From Patagioenas fasciata (taxonomy: Eukaryota > Chordata > Aves > Columbiformes > Columbidae), in the NCBI RefSeq assembly GCF_037038585.1, contig NC_092520.1, positions 119,829,001 through 119,893,000 of the forward strand: a DNA stretch of 64,000 nt, written 5' to 3'. Shown here piece by piece: positions 36,304 to 48,800 of this stretch (position 1 is its first letter; the number at the start of each line of letters is the position of its first letter). A program made the translations under genes and the position numbers. The notes under the pieces are model-generated. The model did not search any database, was not told the DNA's origin, and saw nothing but the letters and a program-made list of their open reading frames with translations.

Positions 36304-39300
36304 CTGCAGAGAGAAGCTTGATTTAATTCTATGCAATGTAATTTCTTCATGTCACAGAAAAATCTCTGGAAGCAAACATACAAAACATAAATCCAAAGTG
36401 TACCCAAATAATTCATTAATTTCATTTGGTAGTATAAAAATAATGAGAAATAATATCAGTAGAGCCAGGGGTATTTTGTAAACACATATTTCCTCAGCTG
36501 CTTATATTCATCTTTGCAAAAGTGACATTCCCGTGCCTTTCAACATGCTTTTCCTCACCGCTTCCTTTTTCTGGTCCCAGTTAGGCTGAAGATGGGGATG
36601 CGGGAGACTGAGACAATGAAGAAATTTTTGACTGAAAGTATAATGCGCAAAAGGTGCTAAACCCAGAAATAAAAACAAAACAAAACAGAAAACAAAGCAA
36701 AACAATCCCAACAACCTAGAAAACAATGAAGAAAACATGGTCTTTTTCACAGCGGTACTGCTCTCATGAAAAATCTTGTGCTCAACAAAAGAGAAAAAAA
36801 GGAGGAGAAGGAGAGGGTGAAGAAAATAAATGCTACTGCAAAGTTCTGACCGTGAATTTTAAAACTACATTTTCACATTGCTGCTTCCTTGAGAGTCCTC
36901 CACTGCTATTTCCCTTCTAATTAAGGGAAATGAGACTCTCATACAAACTTCATATGTAGCCTTGATAGAAATAGCATTTTTAATTCATACAAAGCATCAC
37001 ATCTTAGATTGATTTAGTAGTAATGAATATAATGGGAATTGCTTAGTGTGAAATATCCTGAAACAATAAAACCAGTCCTAGAATGAAATCTATTGAGTGT
37101 CAGGTATTTGGCTGCTGGTAATTCATATAATTTCATTCCTGAGGAACAGAGGTCTTTTCATTCCCACTTTGAACTGACGTTTTTAATCATTTGTTAAGAA
37201 CTGCAGTCTTCTAAAAGAAAAAATAAAACCCCTCAATGGCTTGGGAAGAAAAATAAAGCTCTCACTCAAATAAGCCTCAAGAGAGAACCTGCTCTAAAAA
37301 CCCCCATAAACATAGGGTAATCTTTCTTTTTATAGTTAAAGTGATATTTTGCAGTGGTACACAATCTTTGAAATGGCAGGGGATGACTGAAATTATGCCT
37401 TATAGTAAAATCACTTCCCACAAATGGCACTCTGGAGGGAAGTATCTGTGGTTTACTTTCTTACTGCTTTCTGTTTATGAAGGAATGCCCACCTCATATT
37501 TGTAGCATTTGATAGAAACTGCAGTGATTCACAGGGATAACCCTCCCCATTCAAGCTGTCAGAAAGTTCCTGGAAGAGCCAGAGGCTGATTACTGCCTGG
37601 CTCTTGACCTTCTTCTGCGATTAAAAATAACTACTTGCATTCATTAAATATCCATAACCCAGGAACAATTTAAAAAATAAAAAAGTTGTTGGAAAAACAC
37701 AACCCAATAATCAAGATGAAAGCATTGCTGATAGGAAGTGGGAAATGTGGACTTTGTATGTATCTTGAACATCTAAAAGCTGTTTGAAAAAGTTTTCTGG
37801 TCCTGTCAACTGTGCCACATCCCAATATAAGCACATATGGCTGACATGATCCAATAACTTCTCTAGACTCTTCAACAACAGTTCTGTAGCTAGCTGATGC
37901 TTTGAAAACTCTTCAGAGACAAACCCCATGCCTAGCCATTCATCATGACAGTGAACTGCAAAGATGTCCAACTGCAAAAGGTGTTGACCCTCTAGCCTTG
38001 ATTTGGCCCTCACAAACTATTGGTTAATTAGTCTTTCTTCATGACCATGACTCAGGCCTTGGGAATCACTAACTTCAGAAGAACTGCATCCAGATGATGA
38101 CATACTCTACAATATGAAATATAGTTCTTTAACACTTTCTAACTCATGTTTGGATTCTAACAGAAATCTGTCTTTTTCAGAGCCACATCTGCATATACTA
38201 GCTCAGATATTTTACTGTCTTTAAAAAATTAATCAAAACCTGTGTTCTGCTTACAGCACACTATACAGTGTTCTTTTTACCTAAACTCGAGGACAAGTTT
38301 TTGTTTCCCACAGGTCCTGTGATAGGACACTTTTTTATTAAAGGGTATAAAAGAAATAACAGAACAAAAAAGCTTGCAGTGCTCAAAACCATTTTTTTGC
38401 AAAGGTCTGCAATTTTTCTAGTGAATGCTATATTGACAATGTACTGGTTTTCCTCTATTTTTACTGAAATGGATGTATAACTTTTTATTATTTGTGACAA
38501 GAAGTATTGTGTACATATCTGTAATGGCAACCAGCTGCCGAAATGAGTATAGACTCTGTAGTATAAAAGTCATCAACTTGGCCTGAATCCTTTATCTGTG
38601 CCTTAAGCCTGAATGTGAAATACATGCCTGAATCATGCATGAGTCTCTGAAAACCCTGAAGCTTTAGGTGAGAACTAAGCAAAACCAGCCCAGTAAATCA
38701 TGTTGTAAATGTCTCGCTGCTAACAGAATATGGGATTTTTGGATGGCTCTGGACTAATTTTAGCTGATTGAAACAAAATAGGTTCCACTAAATTTATAGA
38801 CACAGCAATGGTGTAAGATTTATTTTGGTTTTAAGATACTAGTAGTGTCTATACTCAGTTTCTTTGACAACAAATCATATTTTGTAACCAGAATATAAAA
38901 CCTTGTGGAAAGAAAAGTTTAGCATTATCACAAGCCATCACAGTTTCTGGGTTATATGTCCCATTTCAAATTATGGCAAGGGCATGAAACAAGGTTGCTG
39001 AGCACATAGACAGAAATATCCAAAAATAAAACAAACATATTTTTACTCCTATTATTTATACAAAATATTTTTATGATACGAAATCCAATACAAAAGCATC
39101 ATTCTTAATTTAAGCTGAGGCTTGAACTTGGATGTAAGCTCACACTATAAACAGGCAAGAACTTTTTAAAATAATTAAAATTCTACCCAGTGTATAAATT
39201 TTTCATTTGACACATAGATACAAATTTTAAAATATTAAAATGAGTCCTATGGGAATACATACAGAGAGCAAGGAGAAAGAACGTGCACCAGATTACACAG

Positions 39301-42300
39301 TTTTGTATTCCTACACATTTACAAGTCAGAATATACAGATTCGCATCTATGAATAAAATGCAGCTCCCGTTATTTCCAAAGATAATATCTAGAATCCATA
39401 CCCTTACCTCATTTTATCTCTCATGCTAAGAAAATTCAGTTTGTTGAGTGGTTTCAAATGCAATAAACCTTGCCAGATGAAATTGTTAAGTCTCTCACTT
39501 TGGGGAGACCTGCATGGTAAAGTGAGTTTTGGATCTGTTATTGAAAATCACAGTACTCTTAAACTGTCTGTTTCGATAGGATTTTAATACCAGCCAAGGA
39601 CAGCTTTGAAGTAACCTGGCTTCAAAATTTTTAGGTAGACAGGTGTAAGTGGGAGCTTACAAGTTTTTGTGTAAATACCGTTTTGTGACATTTATATTCT
39701 CTGAGTAAATTCCATACCAAAGGTGCTGTCTGATAAATCAGAGAGGACTGTTTGAGGGATCAAGTGTTGCAGGGATACATAATGCATGAGAACACTTTAA
39801 CCTTTAGATCATTGTCCTAAACAGTTTTCTGCAATTATTACTGTTTGAAAGCTCCTTACTGGACAACAGTATGCAAAGTGAGGTTGTTAGAAAGTGTTGG
39901 TGAAAGCTTCAGTGTTGTTAGAAAGTCTTTGGTCAGTGAGGCTCATTTTTTCTTATTTTCTTAAGTGTATGTTGGGACACTGGAGGAAAGATGTACTGCT
40001 TTCACCCAGGTGATCACTTGTTTATAAACTTAATTTCTCCATCTCCTGTTATGGCACCTGTTTTGATCACTTGCTTGTTTTTCTAGTGAATTAACTTAAG
40101 ATGGAATGACAAGGAGAGCAATGCTCATTTTTTATTAACCATCATTGGTATCTTCTTTTACATCAACACATTGCTGGCCTTGATACCCACTGTATTTCTT
40201 TAAACTGTGGTTTGAAGTTGCTCTTGTAGTTACTGCCTAGTCCTGTTACATATTATACACATTTTGAAAAAGCAGGGGGAAAATGGGATGAAAGCTTCAG
40301 TTTAACTTAATTCTTTTCATCTTCAAGGAAAACAACCTATTCTTTTCCAGATGATAGCTTTTCCTCAGATGCTTGCTGGCTGCTCTTAACTGTGATCACT
40401 GGGAGAAGATCATTTTGATTACTAGAGACAAGCAGAAACAGTCGAGAGACTTTATTTTTCTCTCTGAATGCAGGGCAGAATAACCTGAGATCACAAAACA
40501 CAGTTCTCATCCAGCACTCAAATTCTGCTTTCAGTTTCTCACTGACTCTTCGGGTGGCCTAGAGTGAGTCATGTTGCCACTCTGAGCCTCAGTCCCTCAA
40601 AGAGCATGTGAAAAAGAGACTATGATGCCAAGTTTTTCAAGAGCACTTTGATGCCTCTGAACAGTCCTGCTGAAAGGATACTTATGATCTCACTTTTCCC
40701 CTCACAGCCAAATACCCTGATTGCGTTTACTTTTTCCAGCACGGAAATAGCTTATTACTTAGTGTTACTCAAAAAGAGGTAAAACCTGTCCTTCATGTAA
40801 CTGTGAGTAGGTGCCAACAGTTTAGGAAATAGCTCATTAATTTTAGGGAGTGAAATATTTCCCTGATGCTAGCCCTTTACATTAATGCAGCTATACTCGT
40901 AGCAGGCTTGGTGCACTGAGTCTACAATTCATTTAGACTAATTAACAGGACAATTTCAGTGGTTTGCCTTTGGCTGTATTACTCACAATTTCACCATGTG
41001 CCACTATCCAAATGTGTGCTATTGCTGAGACAGATTTGTAAGTTGTGTTATACAAGCTTACCTACAGTAAAGTGGGAACATCTGTTTAGTGCATCTCAAG
41101 AGGCCACTGCTGATTTGGGAGGAACAGGACTTCGTGCACAAAAAGGTGACTTGTATTTCTTTTTCTTGTATTTTCTTTTAATTTTACTTTATTTATAAAA
41201 AAAATTATATTTTAGCCTAGTAATTTAAGTCTTCATCCATTTTAGGAGTTAGTCATGACAACCATTGAATAGAGCCTTGGAACATCTCATTTTTATGTTC
41301 TTCAAATTCATGACCGCAGTATATGAGTATACTTTTTTGTCTGAAGTTCCCGCTGGCTGAGGAGATGAGGCAGGGAGAGTCACACTGTTGTGACTAGTGA
41401 TCTAATCTACTTCCATGTCTAATTAATTGGAAAACAGCAGTGTGATGTTGGGAACTTTCCTCAGGGACAAGGTATGAACACTGCTTCCAGAAAATTACTA
41501 AAGCAAACTGTTAGGTGACTTTTCTACCCTTAAGCTTGATGAAGGATAACCTAAATGGATGCTGTGTGGCTCTCTGCACACACATGGTGCTTCAGATTCC
41601 CAGTCAAAAGAGTGTGGTAGATCTTTCCTTATCTCCACTGAGTCACCCAATTTAAGAAGAAACGAGTTCAGCAGAGAAGTTCACTAAAGGTCTATCGCTC
41701 AATTTTCTGGCCATCAGAGGCAAATCTACACAGCCTGGAATAGGCAGTCATACAGCTGCTCTGTCTTCACCTTTGTATCATCTTCACACTCTCCTGGAGT
41801 TGGAGGAGGTCACAGAATAACTGTGAGTTTTAGGGTCTGTCATGTTGCTGGAGCTACAGTATAAAGGCCCTTTGGCATTCATGTGAAGGGAGTGAGGACT
41901 AAATATTTCTTTTTTGGAAAATAACCTCATAGAACTGGACCCATGTGATGCCACATGACTTACGACGGCCAGAAGTGCTACATTTGTTAATATTTCAAAT
42001 TTCTGGAGAAAATCGAGCAGGTTATGGTCTTGTGCTGATCTCATGCAAAATGGGGTTTAATACAGAATTATCTGTAAAGTATGAACCGGTGTTGACTGCT
42101 TGCAGTTGTCTTATTACAGGTCATCTGGGACTTTTCTTTCTACTAACCCTGTTGCATGTCACTGAGCTGCTCTTACTTTGACAGGATGCCCCTCACCACT
42201 CACTAGAAATTAAAGCTGATACAACCTCCCCATAGGAAGATGCCTAATGACTGATAGGAGGAATGGCTGGCATATAGCCTCATTGCTTAAATGAAGCTGT

Positions 42301-42961
42301 GGCTAGTGAGAGAGTTGCACTTAGAGAATATTTTTGTTAATGTATTTCTTCTATCATTCAGCTGAAAGTTACAAAACTATTGAAGCATTAGAAGTTTTGG
42401 AGGAAAAAATTTTGTGACCCAAACCTTCTGCACCTTGAATAGATGAACATAAGTTTTTTTGTATAAGTGAAGGATTTAGAAAGGGTGATCAGATTCCTGG
42501 ACAAGTTCAAGAGGCTTAGCAGTTAAAATCTTGTTCAGAGTGAATGGGCTTCAGAGCCTCTTTAACACTTCATTTTTATTTTCCCTTTCAGGGCCTTTAT
42601 GCTAGAAACCACAGACCCCTCAAAATTGCTCAGATTTATTAATGTGGGAGAGAGATGGGCTGAAACAGGACAAGTCATTTTGAATAACTGTAAAAAGGCT
42701 GCTTTGTCAAACAAGGTGTCTTCCTCCTGAGATGAAGTAGAACCCATCTACATGGTGTTTGAAAGAGAGCTAGTAGAAATGGATTCACATATAAGTAAAC
42801 ACCATTTTTGGTCAACATTTAGTTACAGCAGCACTCAAGAACACTGTGCCTTGCTCCAGGGTGCCTTCATGTGTCCCCCAAGGTGGTGCAGCCTGTTCAC
42901 AGCCCTTGTCCTTCAGTCTTTCCTTCCAACGGTATCACCCTTTCAAGCTTGGGGACTCGGT
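36304..42961 (-). other. GABRG3: GABRG3 intron before the M2-M3 exon, part below the CR1
   Basis: Intronic by position between the M1 and M2-M3 exons. It contains A-rich stretches near 36670-36710 and an unassigned open frame at 37711-38102 (separate entry). Otherwise nothing recognisable. Confidence 0.65.
37711..38102 (-). pseudogene. Unassigned protein-like frame with one internal stop
   Basis: From an ATG at 38102 the minus strand reads MSSSGCSSSEVSDSQGLSHG through ...HEERLINQ, one TAG at about codon 29, and then about 100 codons to TGA at 37711. The latter include HLLQLDIFAVHCHDEWLGMG and LLLKSLEKLLDHVSHMCLYW. The composition (acidic and serine-rich start, then leucine-rich amphipathic helices) looks protein-like, and the frame is the same on both sides of the stop. 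I do not recognise it. No downstream poly(A) tail marks it as a retrocopy. Open frames of 150 or more codons occur by chance elsewhere in the window, so this is a weak call. Confidence 0.22.
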
Positions 42962-42970
42962 ATCACAGTA

Positions 42971-43972
42971 TCACAGTATGTTTGGGATTGGAAGGGACCT
43001 CAAAAGATCATCTAGTCCAATCCCCCTGCTGGAGCAGGTGAGGTCGCACAGGAATGTGTCCAGGCGGGCTTTGAATGTCTCCAGGGAAGGAGACTCCACA
43101 ACCTCCCTGGGTAGCCTGTTCCAGTGCTCTGTTACCCTCACTGAGAAGAAGTTCTTTCTCAAATTTAAGTGGAACCTCTTGTGTTCCAGCTTGATCCCAT
43201 TGCCCCTTGTCCTATCATTGTTTGCCACTGAGAAGAGCCTGACTCCATCCTCGTGGCACTCACCCTTTATATATTTATAAACATTAATAAGGTCACCCCT
43301 CAGTCTCCTCTTCTCCAGACTAAAGAGCCCCAGCTCCCTCAGCCTTTCTTCATAAGGGAGATGCTCCACTCCCTTAATCATCTTTGTTGCCCTACGCTGG
43401 ACCCTCTCCAGCAGTTCCCTGTCCTTCTTGAACTGAGGGGCCCAGAACTGGACACAATATTCCAGATGGGGTCTCACCAGGGCGGAGTAGAGGGGAAGGA
43501 GGACCTCTCTCGATCTACTGACCACCCCCCTTGTAATACACCCAAGGATGCCATTAGCCTTCCTGGCCACAAGGGCACAGTGCTGGTTCATGGTCATCCT
43601 GTTGTCCACCAGGACCCCCAGGTCCCTTTCCCCTACACTGCTCTCTAATAGGTCATTCCCCAACCTATACTGGAACTTGGGATTGTTCCTGCCCAGATGC
43701 AGGACTCTACACTTTCCCTTGTTAAATTCCATCAGGTTATCCCCCGCCCAACTCTCCAGCCTGTCCAGGTCCCGCTGGATGGCAGCACAGCCTTCTGGCG
43801 TGTCAGCCACTCCTCCCAGCTTAGTGTCATCAGCAAACTTGCTGATAGTACACTCAATTCCCTCGTCTAAATCATTAATGAATATATTGAATAATATTGG
43901 CCCCAGTACTGACCCCTGAGGCACTCCACTAGATACTGGCCTCCAACTGGACTCCGCACCATTGACCACCAC
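42971..43972 (-). pseudogene. CR1 ORF2 remnant, second open part (RT core, thumb and C-terminus)
   Basis: An open stretch of 333 codons. It has the RT block [20 protein letters not shown], motif C as FADDTKLGG (catalytic Asp pair present), a middle block [19 protein letters not shown], and the conserved CR1 C-terminal blocks [20 protein letters not shown] and [14 protein letters not shown]. The end of the frame runs into the 3' UTR and tail ([18 protein letters not shown] is the translated UTR). The intact catalytic residues suggest this copy is fairly young compared with the other CR1 pieces here. Confidence 0.92.
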
Positions 43973-44045
43973 TCTCTGGCTTCTCTCTTTAAGTCAGTTT
44001 GCAACCCACCTCACTACTCTATTGTCTAGACCACACCTCCTCAAT

Positions 44046-44681
44046 TTAGCTGTGAGGGACTGTGTCAAAGGCTTTACTGAAGTCAAGGTAGACCACATCC
44101 ACCGCTCTGCCATCATCCATCCACCTTGTTACATTCTCATAAAAGGTTATGAGGTTGGTCAAGCTTGACTTACCCTTGGTAAAGCCATGCTGACTGCCCC
44201 TAATGACCCTCTTATCCCTGATGTGCCTTGAGATGACACCAAGGATAAGCTGTTCCATTACTTTCCCAGGGACAGAGGTGAGGCTGACCGGTCTATAATT
44301 ACCCGGGTCCTCCTTCTTGCCCTTTTTGAAGAGTGGAGTGACATTTGCTTTCCTCCAATCCTCGGGCACCTCTCCCGTTTCCCAAGACTTGGCAAAAATG
44401 ATGGATAGCGGTCTAGCAATGACTTCAGCCAGCTCCCTCAGCACCCGCGGATGCATCCCATCTGGACCCATGGATTTATGGACGTCCAGACTACTTAATT
44501 GTTCTCTAACCCAGTCCTCATCGACTAAAGCAAACTCCTCCATTAACCTGGCTTCATCCGGGGTCTCAGGGGTACAGGGTTCCCCAGGACAGCCTCCAGC
44601 GGAGTAGACAGAGACAAAGGCGGCATTCAGCAATTCTGCCTTCTCTGTGTCTTCTGCCACCAGGGCACCCACCTCATTCAT
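44046..44681 (-). pseudogene. CR1 ORF2 remnant, first open part (inter-domain and RT palm start)
   Basis: An open stretch of 211 codons starting within the element. It runs from [20 protein letters not shown] through [17 protein letters not shown] and [20 protein letters not shown], to [12 protein letters not shown] just before the frame break. DFSKAFD is reverse transcriptase motif A, with the catalytic Asp. It encodes a retrotransposon polymerase fragment, not a host protein. The following part lies in another frame (42971-43972). Confidence 0.9.
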
Positions 44682-44774
44682 CAGTGGGCCTACATTGCCT
44701 CTGGTATTAGTTTTATCTGCTATGTATTTGAAAAAGTTCTTCTTGCTGGCCTTGACCCCTCTCGCCAGTTGCTC

Positions 44775-45739
44775 CTACAAATGTTTCCCATCAGATTTCA
44801 GTCCAAAAAGTCAGGCTGGTCAGTTGTTAATAATTTGTTCTTCAAATTGAAATGATGTGGGGAGTCCAACTGGTTAAGTGGAGAGGGTAACAAACTCCAG
44901 CAGAAGGAAGCAATGAATAGCTGGGAATGGTAACCCCCAAGCTTGAAAACAGACATGTAAATATTGACACAGCCTCCCCTTTTTCCTAGACTTGTAGATT
45001 TCTAAATCAGTTACTATTGGTAGCCCTGGTAACCATAGTCTGGACCAAGATGTTGTTTTTCCTTCAATTCTGATATATGGCTATAATTGGCTGTTGTACA
45101 GCTCTATGCCCTTGACTCTGGCAAAACCTGCAGGTTTTCCAATATATTTAATAATCAATGGTCAGCATTTATAAGTGTATCCCAAAGCACGATGCCAAAA
45201 TGCACACACTGGTCCTGATATAAATGAGTTGCTAGAAAATCTATACCAGCATAAATCTCCACAATCTATGAAAAATATCTATACACCTAGTATGGAGCTT
45301 AACTTCAAGCACTCAAGCTAAAACACTCTACTTGAGTTAATATTACTATATCCCACAGTTTTCTGTATATGTAAGACATAATGCCCTGTAGGGGACAGTT
45401 TCAGAAGGGAAGGAAGCCAGCAGTGCAATTAATTTATTCTTCAAAAATGTCACTAAAATGTCATACTGAGAACAAAGAGACAGGCATTAATTCTAAGATA
45501 TTATGCGAAATGGGTGGCAGTGTCATTACAAAGGGTCAGGGTAGTTTACTTTTAATTACCCTGTTAGGGAAGGCAGAAAACCAGAGGCTTCCATGATAAG
45601 TAGATCTGAGTCTGCAAGAAGTGGTAGCAATAATCCAAAGCATATAGCTAGTGGTCCCTTTGAAAGGAAGCTGACATTTTCAAATGATAGTGTAGAAACT
45701 CCACAAAGAAAGCAGAAAAAGGAATTATTAACAACTTAC
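44775..45739 (-). other. GABRG3: GABRG3 intron immediately after the M1 exon
   Basis: Unique-looking AT-rich intron between the M1 exon donor and the 5' truncation point of the CR1. No further exon seen. Confidence 0.7.
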
Positions 45740-45892
45740 CTAATGCTGTTCTTGCTGGTGTGGCATCTTTTTTAATCCAAAAGGATACCCAGGAAAGAAC
45801 AACTGTTAGTATACAGGGAATGTAAGTTTGAATAGTAAAGTATCCCATTCTTCTACTTAAGTCGAAGTATATAGTCATGACTACATAATCAC
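45740..45892 (-). CDS. GABRG3: GABRG3 internal exon: end of extracellular domain, M1 and start of M2
   Basis: This 153-nt exon encodes 50 full codons plus one split codon at each end. The peptide starts [18 protein letters not shown], the pre-M1 strand shared by all gamma subunits, continues through M1 ([20 protein letters not shown]) and ends with [12 protein letters not shown] at the entry of pore helix M2. Splice sites are clear: acceptor tattacag before 45892 and donor gtaagt at 45739-45734. Both flanking introns are phase 1, splitting Gly codons. As I recall the family, [13 protein letters not shown] is the gamma-3 form, whereas gamma-1 and gamma-2 have INKDAVPARTSLG. The subunit assembles with alpha and beta subunits into GABA-gated chloride channels in neuronal plasma membrane. 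The next exon lies 9.4 kb further along the minus strand, with a CR1 insertion in that intron. The gene and exon call is strong; the 5' exons are not visible. Confidence 0.95.
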
Positions 45893-48800
45893 CTGTAATA
45901 ATAACATAGAAAATAAATTGGCATTGTGGTGAGATATAGATCATTGTTCACTGAGATGCTAATTTTTAAACTTCATTAAAACACCGCATATGAAATATTT
46001 CTCAGTGGTTTGAGAGCATCTGGGCAGTAAGGCTCACGTGAAATAGAATTCAAATAAACCTTTCAATCCTAATTTCCTTCAGTGCTAGGTCTCTGTGGAA
46101 ATGTTGGCCTATTTGGACAGGCAGGAGCTTTCAGCAATCATTCTGGATGAGTAAATATTTGAAAGGCATCTTGGCTTTCCAGACTTGATAACTCTGGATC
46201 CTCCATGATCAGAAACATGAAGCTACTATCATTCACTAGAATCTATAACCAAGCCACACAAAATCTCTCCTTCTGCAGCCTGTGTCTTCCCTGCCTTAAT
46301 TTTGGGTTTGAGTGACTTGTAATCTTCTTTTGAGATATGAATCAGGCAGTAGGGGTCTTTATGGCAAATGTAGCATGCACATGAGTATGTCTTTATGTAA
46401 GAAGTCATTTAGAGAAACTAGAGCCTCAATGCTGGCAAGAGAGGTCAGAATGCATACTTTTAGAGGACTCATCATTAAAAATCAAGAGGCTCTTTTTGCC
46501 AGCATTCCTGCATTTCAAAGCAGTTGTAGTCACTTGAAGTATCCATGAACCTTCAGAAGGTGAGCCTGGATATAAAGTTTATTATTCTGCTCTGATTCAT
46601 AAAATCAAGAGCTCAGTAAGAAGGCTAGTTTATCTCACATTATATAATTTTATTCACAGCATCTCTTCTGCTAACCCTCGTGACTCTACAGGGGATAATA
46701 ATCTGTCCCTCTTTCTCTACCCAGCAGAGACTACTGACCTTATCACCTCTCTCCTTACTAACATCTCCTGCTGCTTCACAGATGTTAACTATCCTTTTCT
46801 CTCAGGCAGTCACAGTGATTAACAATAATGCAACTGAACTGAGACCAGTTTCTGTACTTCACTTGTATATGTTGCTTCCATTTTCAGATGTGAAGAGTTT
46901 ATATGCCTGAGAACTTTTATGGGGTTTTTTGTCTGACTATATCAGACTTGACCTAATAAATTATATTGCTTCTTATTACAAACCTTGACATTCTATAATA
47001 CAATATCTGCAGAAGGCATCATTTAAAATAGGTAGTTAGGTCTGTCCTGTTACTGCAAACCATCAGAAGACTGAAGAAATTTGTAGCACAGAAGGATTAA
47101 TCCCCAAAGCAATGTACATACAGCTCACCCAAGTAGTGACATAATGGGTTCATCAGGAGTTGAGACAAATTAAATCTTAATCTTCTAGTAACAGCATATG
47201 AACAAAATAATTTAATACAGTGGGTATTTTGACTATAGCTAAATATGACATAAAAAATAAATTAATTCAGTAAAAAAAACTTCCACGCAAAGAATCTCTG
47301 AAGGCCACTGTAAAATGAGTGAACTACAATAAGCTACAAAACCAAAGGTAAATAAAAATCTGAGGGTGGGATTTGTGGAGAGAAACTTAGAACAATGAGT
47401 CAAAAGGAAAGGTTTCTATGTGTTAAGTACATCATTTTGAGATAGATCTATTCGGAAGAGGTTGATAAGCCTGTGGGTGCTTTCATCATGCTTCTGTTAG
47501 ATGAACACATACATTTTCATGAGTACTGCGCCAGTGAAAAGCATGTGACCTCAAGAAGCTGGACAATTATTTCAGAAGCCTTGTGTATTTGGCATAATGG
47601 GACAGAGTTTTAATGAAATGAGCTCACTGCTGTTACAAGCCGGAACTATTGCAGTACATCATGACATAGCGAACCTTGTGGGCTGTTCACAGCCTAAGGA
47701 TTATTTCATTCCACTAATCTCCAGCACTTTTCTTTCTACAGGGAATGGCACCAGGGAACTGGTATGGATTAGTAACCATTGGTTCTGCTGGTTTAGTTGT
47801 AAACTACATCAGATCCCTAATTTGGTTTGCCTCACCAAAGAAAGATTTACGCCACAGCAACTGAGGTAATTTCACAGAAATGGGAGTAAGGAGTTAGAGG
47901 CTTTGGAAACCAGTGTTTCTACTGACAGAAACCAACCCAGCAATCACAGAAAAAACATCATTACATTTCAAACATTGTGAGTCAAGGTAGAAGGATGAGC
48001 AAAAAAGGGAAATCAAAGACTCTATAGGAATACTGCCAGACCTTTACACTTCCCTTACTCAGTTACCATATCTGGAACTGGACTCAGTTGCCTGAGCACT
48101 ATAGAAAGCAAAACAATCTGCATACTTCTAATTTTTTACAACAGTAGATGATGCATGCAATTCACAATTCACACACACAAGTCACTGTTCCTCTGAACAT
48201 ATTATCACCATGAAACCCAGAACAGCAGATGAGAGTTGGGCTAAATAGTGGGTAGAAATGTACTGGCTAGTAAGGCCGATTCCCTGCTTCCAAGGTCTTC
48301 TACTGAAGTATTAATAAAACTGGTAAACTGAGAGTGGGAGAAAATTATGAAGCATTTCCATTGTTTTGCAGACAGGAAATGAGGCAGAGATTAAATGATG
48401 TAAAGAGTCCATCATTCCGTTTAGGCACAAACTGATTCCGTATCTTTCAGGTAGTATTCGTTTCACTTATCTTAGTTATCTAGAAGGTAGATTCTACAGG
48501 TGACCTGCACGCTGTGGCTTCCTTTCTATACTTAATGAAGAGAAATTGGAACTTTTAGTATATGGTTTTATAATCTGTTTTAGAGGTTTATTTTAGATGG
48601 AGATGAATATGCTCAAAGCATTTGTTTCTCTCTAGTGACTAGAAAAGGAGAGTGATTGGCTAAGATGTAGACAGACACATTGTAGGCACATAGAGATGAT
48701 AGAAGGAATGAATCACACCCCTTGGTGAAATCTACATCAGGCTACTTCTGTGAGGGTGTTAAGGTTATTTTACTTAAATATAATAACCTTCTTAACCTTT

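Larger units (their letters stand above)
42962..44774 (-). mobile_element. CR1 LINE, 5' truncated, 1.8 kb, in the GABRG3 intron
   Basis: The best-preserved CR1 of the window, in sense orientation relative to GABRG3. It retains the region between endonuclease and reverse transcriptase, most of the reverse transcriptase (blocks such as [45 protein letters not shown] and FADD at 43837-43826) and the C-terminal part with [16 protein letters not shown] and [15 protein letters not shown]. The endonuclease is missing. A deletion of about 10 nt near 44040, compared with the 60-kb copy, breaks the frame after VPHS, and further changes add stops between 43980 and 44040. The 3' end carries a tail of ACTGTGAT-type repeats (42962-42979). 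It cannot move by itself. Confidence 0.95.

Noticed and set aside
42971..44681. Reverse transcriptase-like frames considered as a host gene
   Set aside because: They are the CR1 retrotransposon polymerase with a CR1 3' tail and 5' truncation, not a domesticated gene; the frame is broken.
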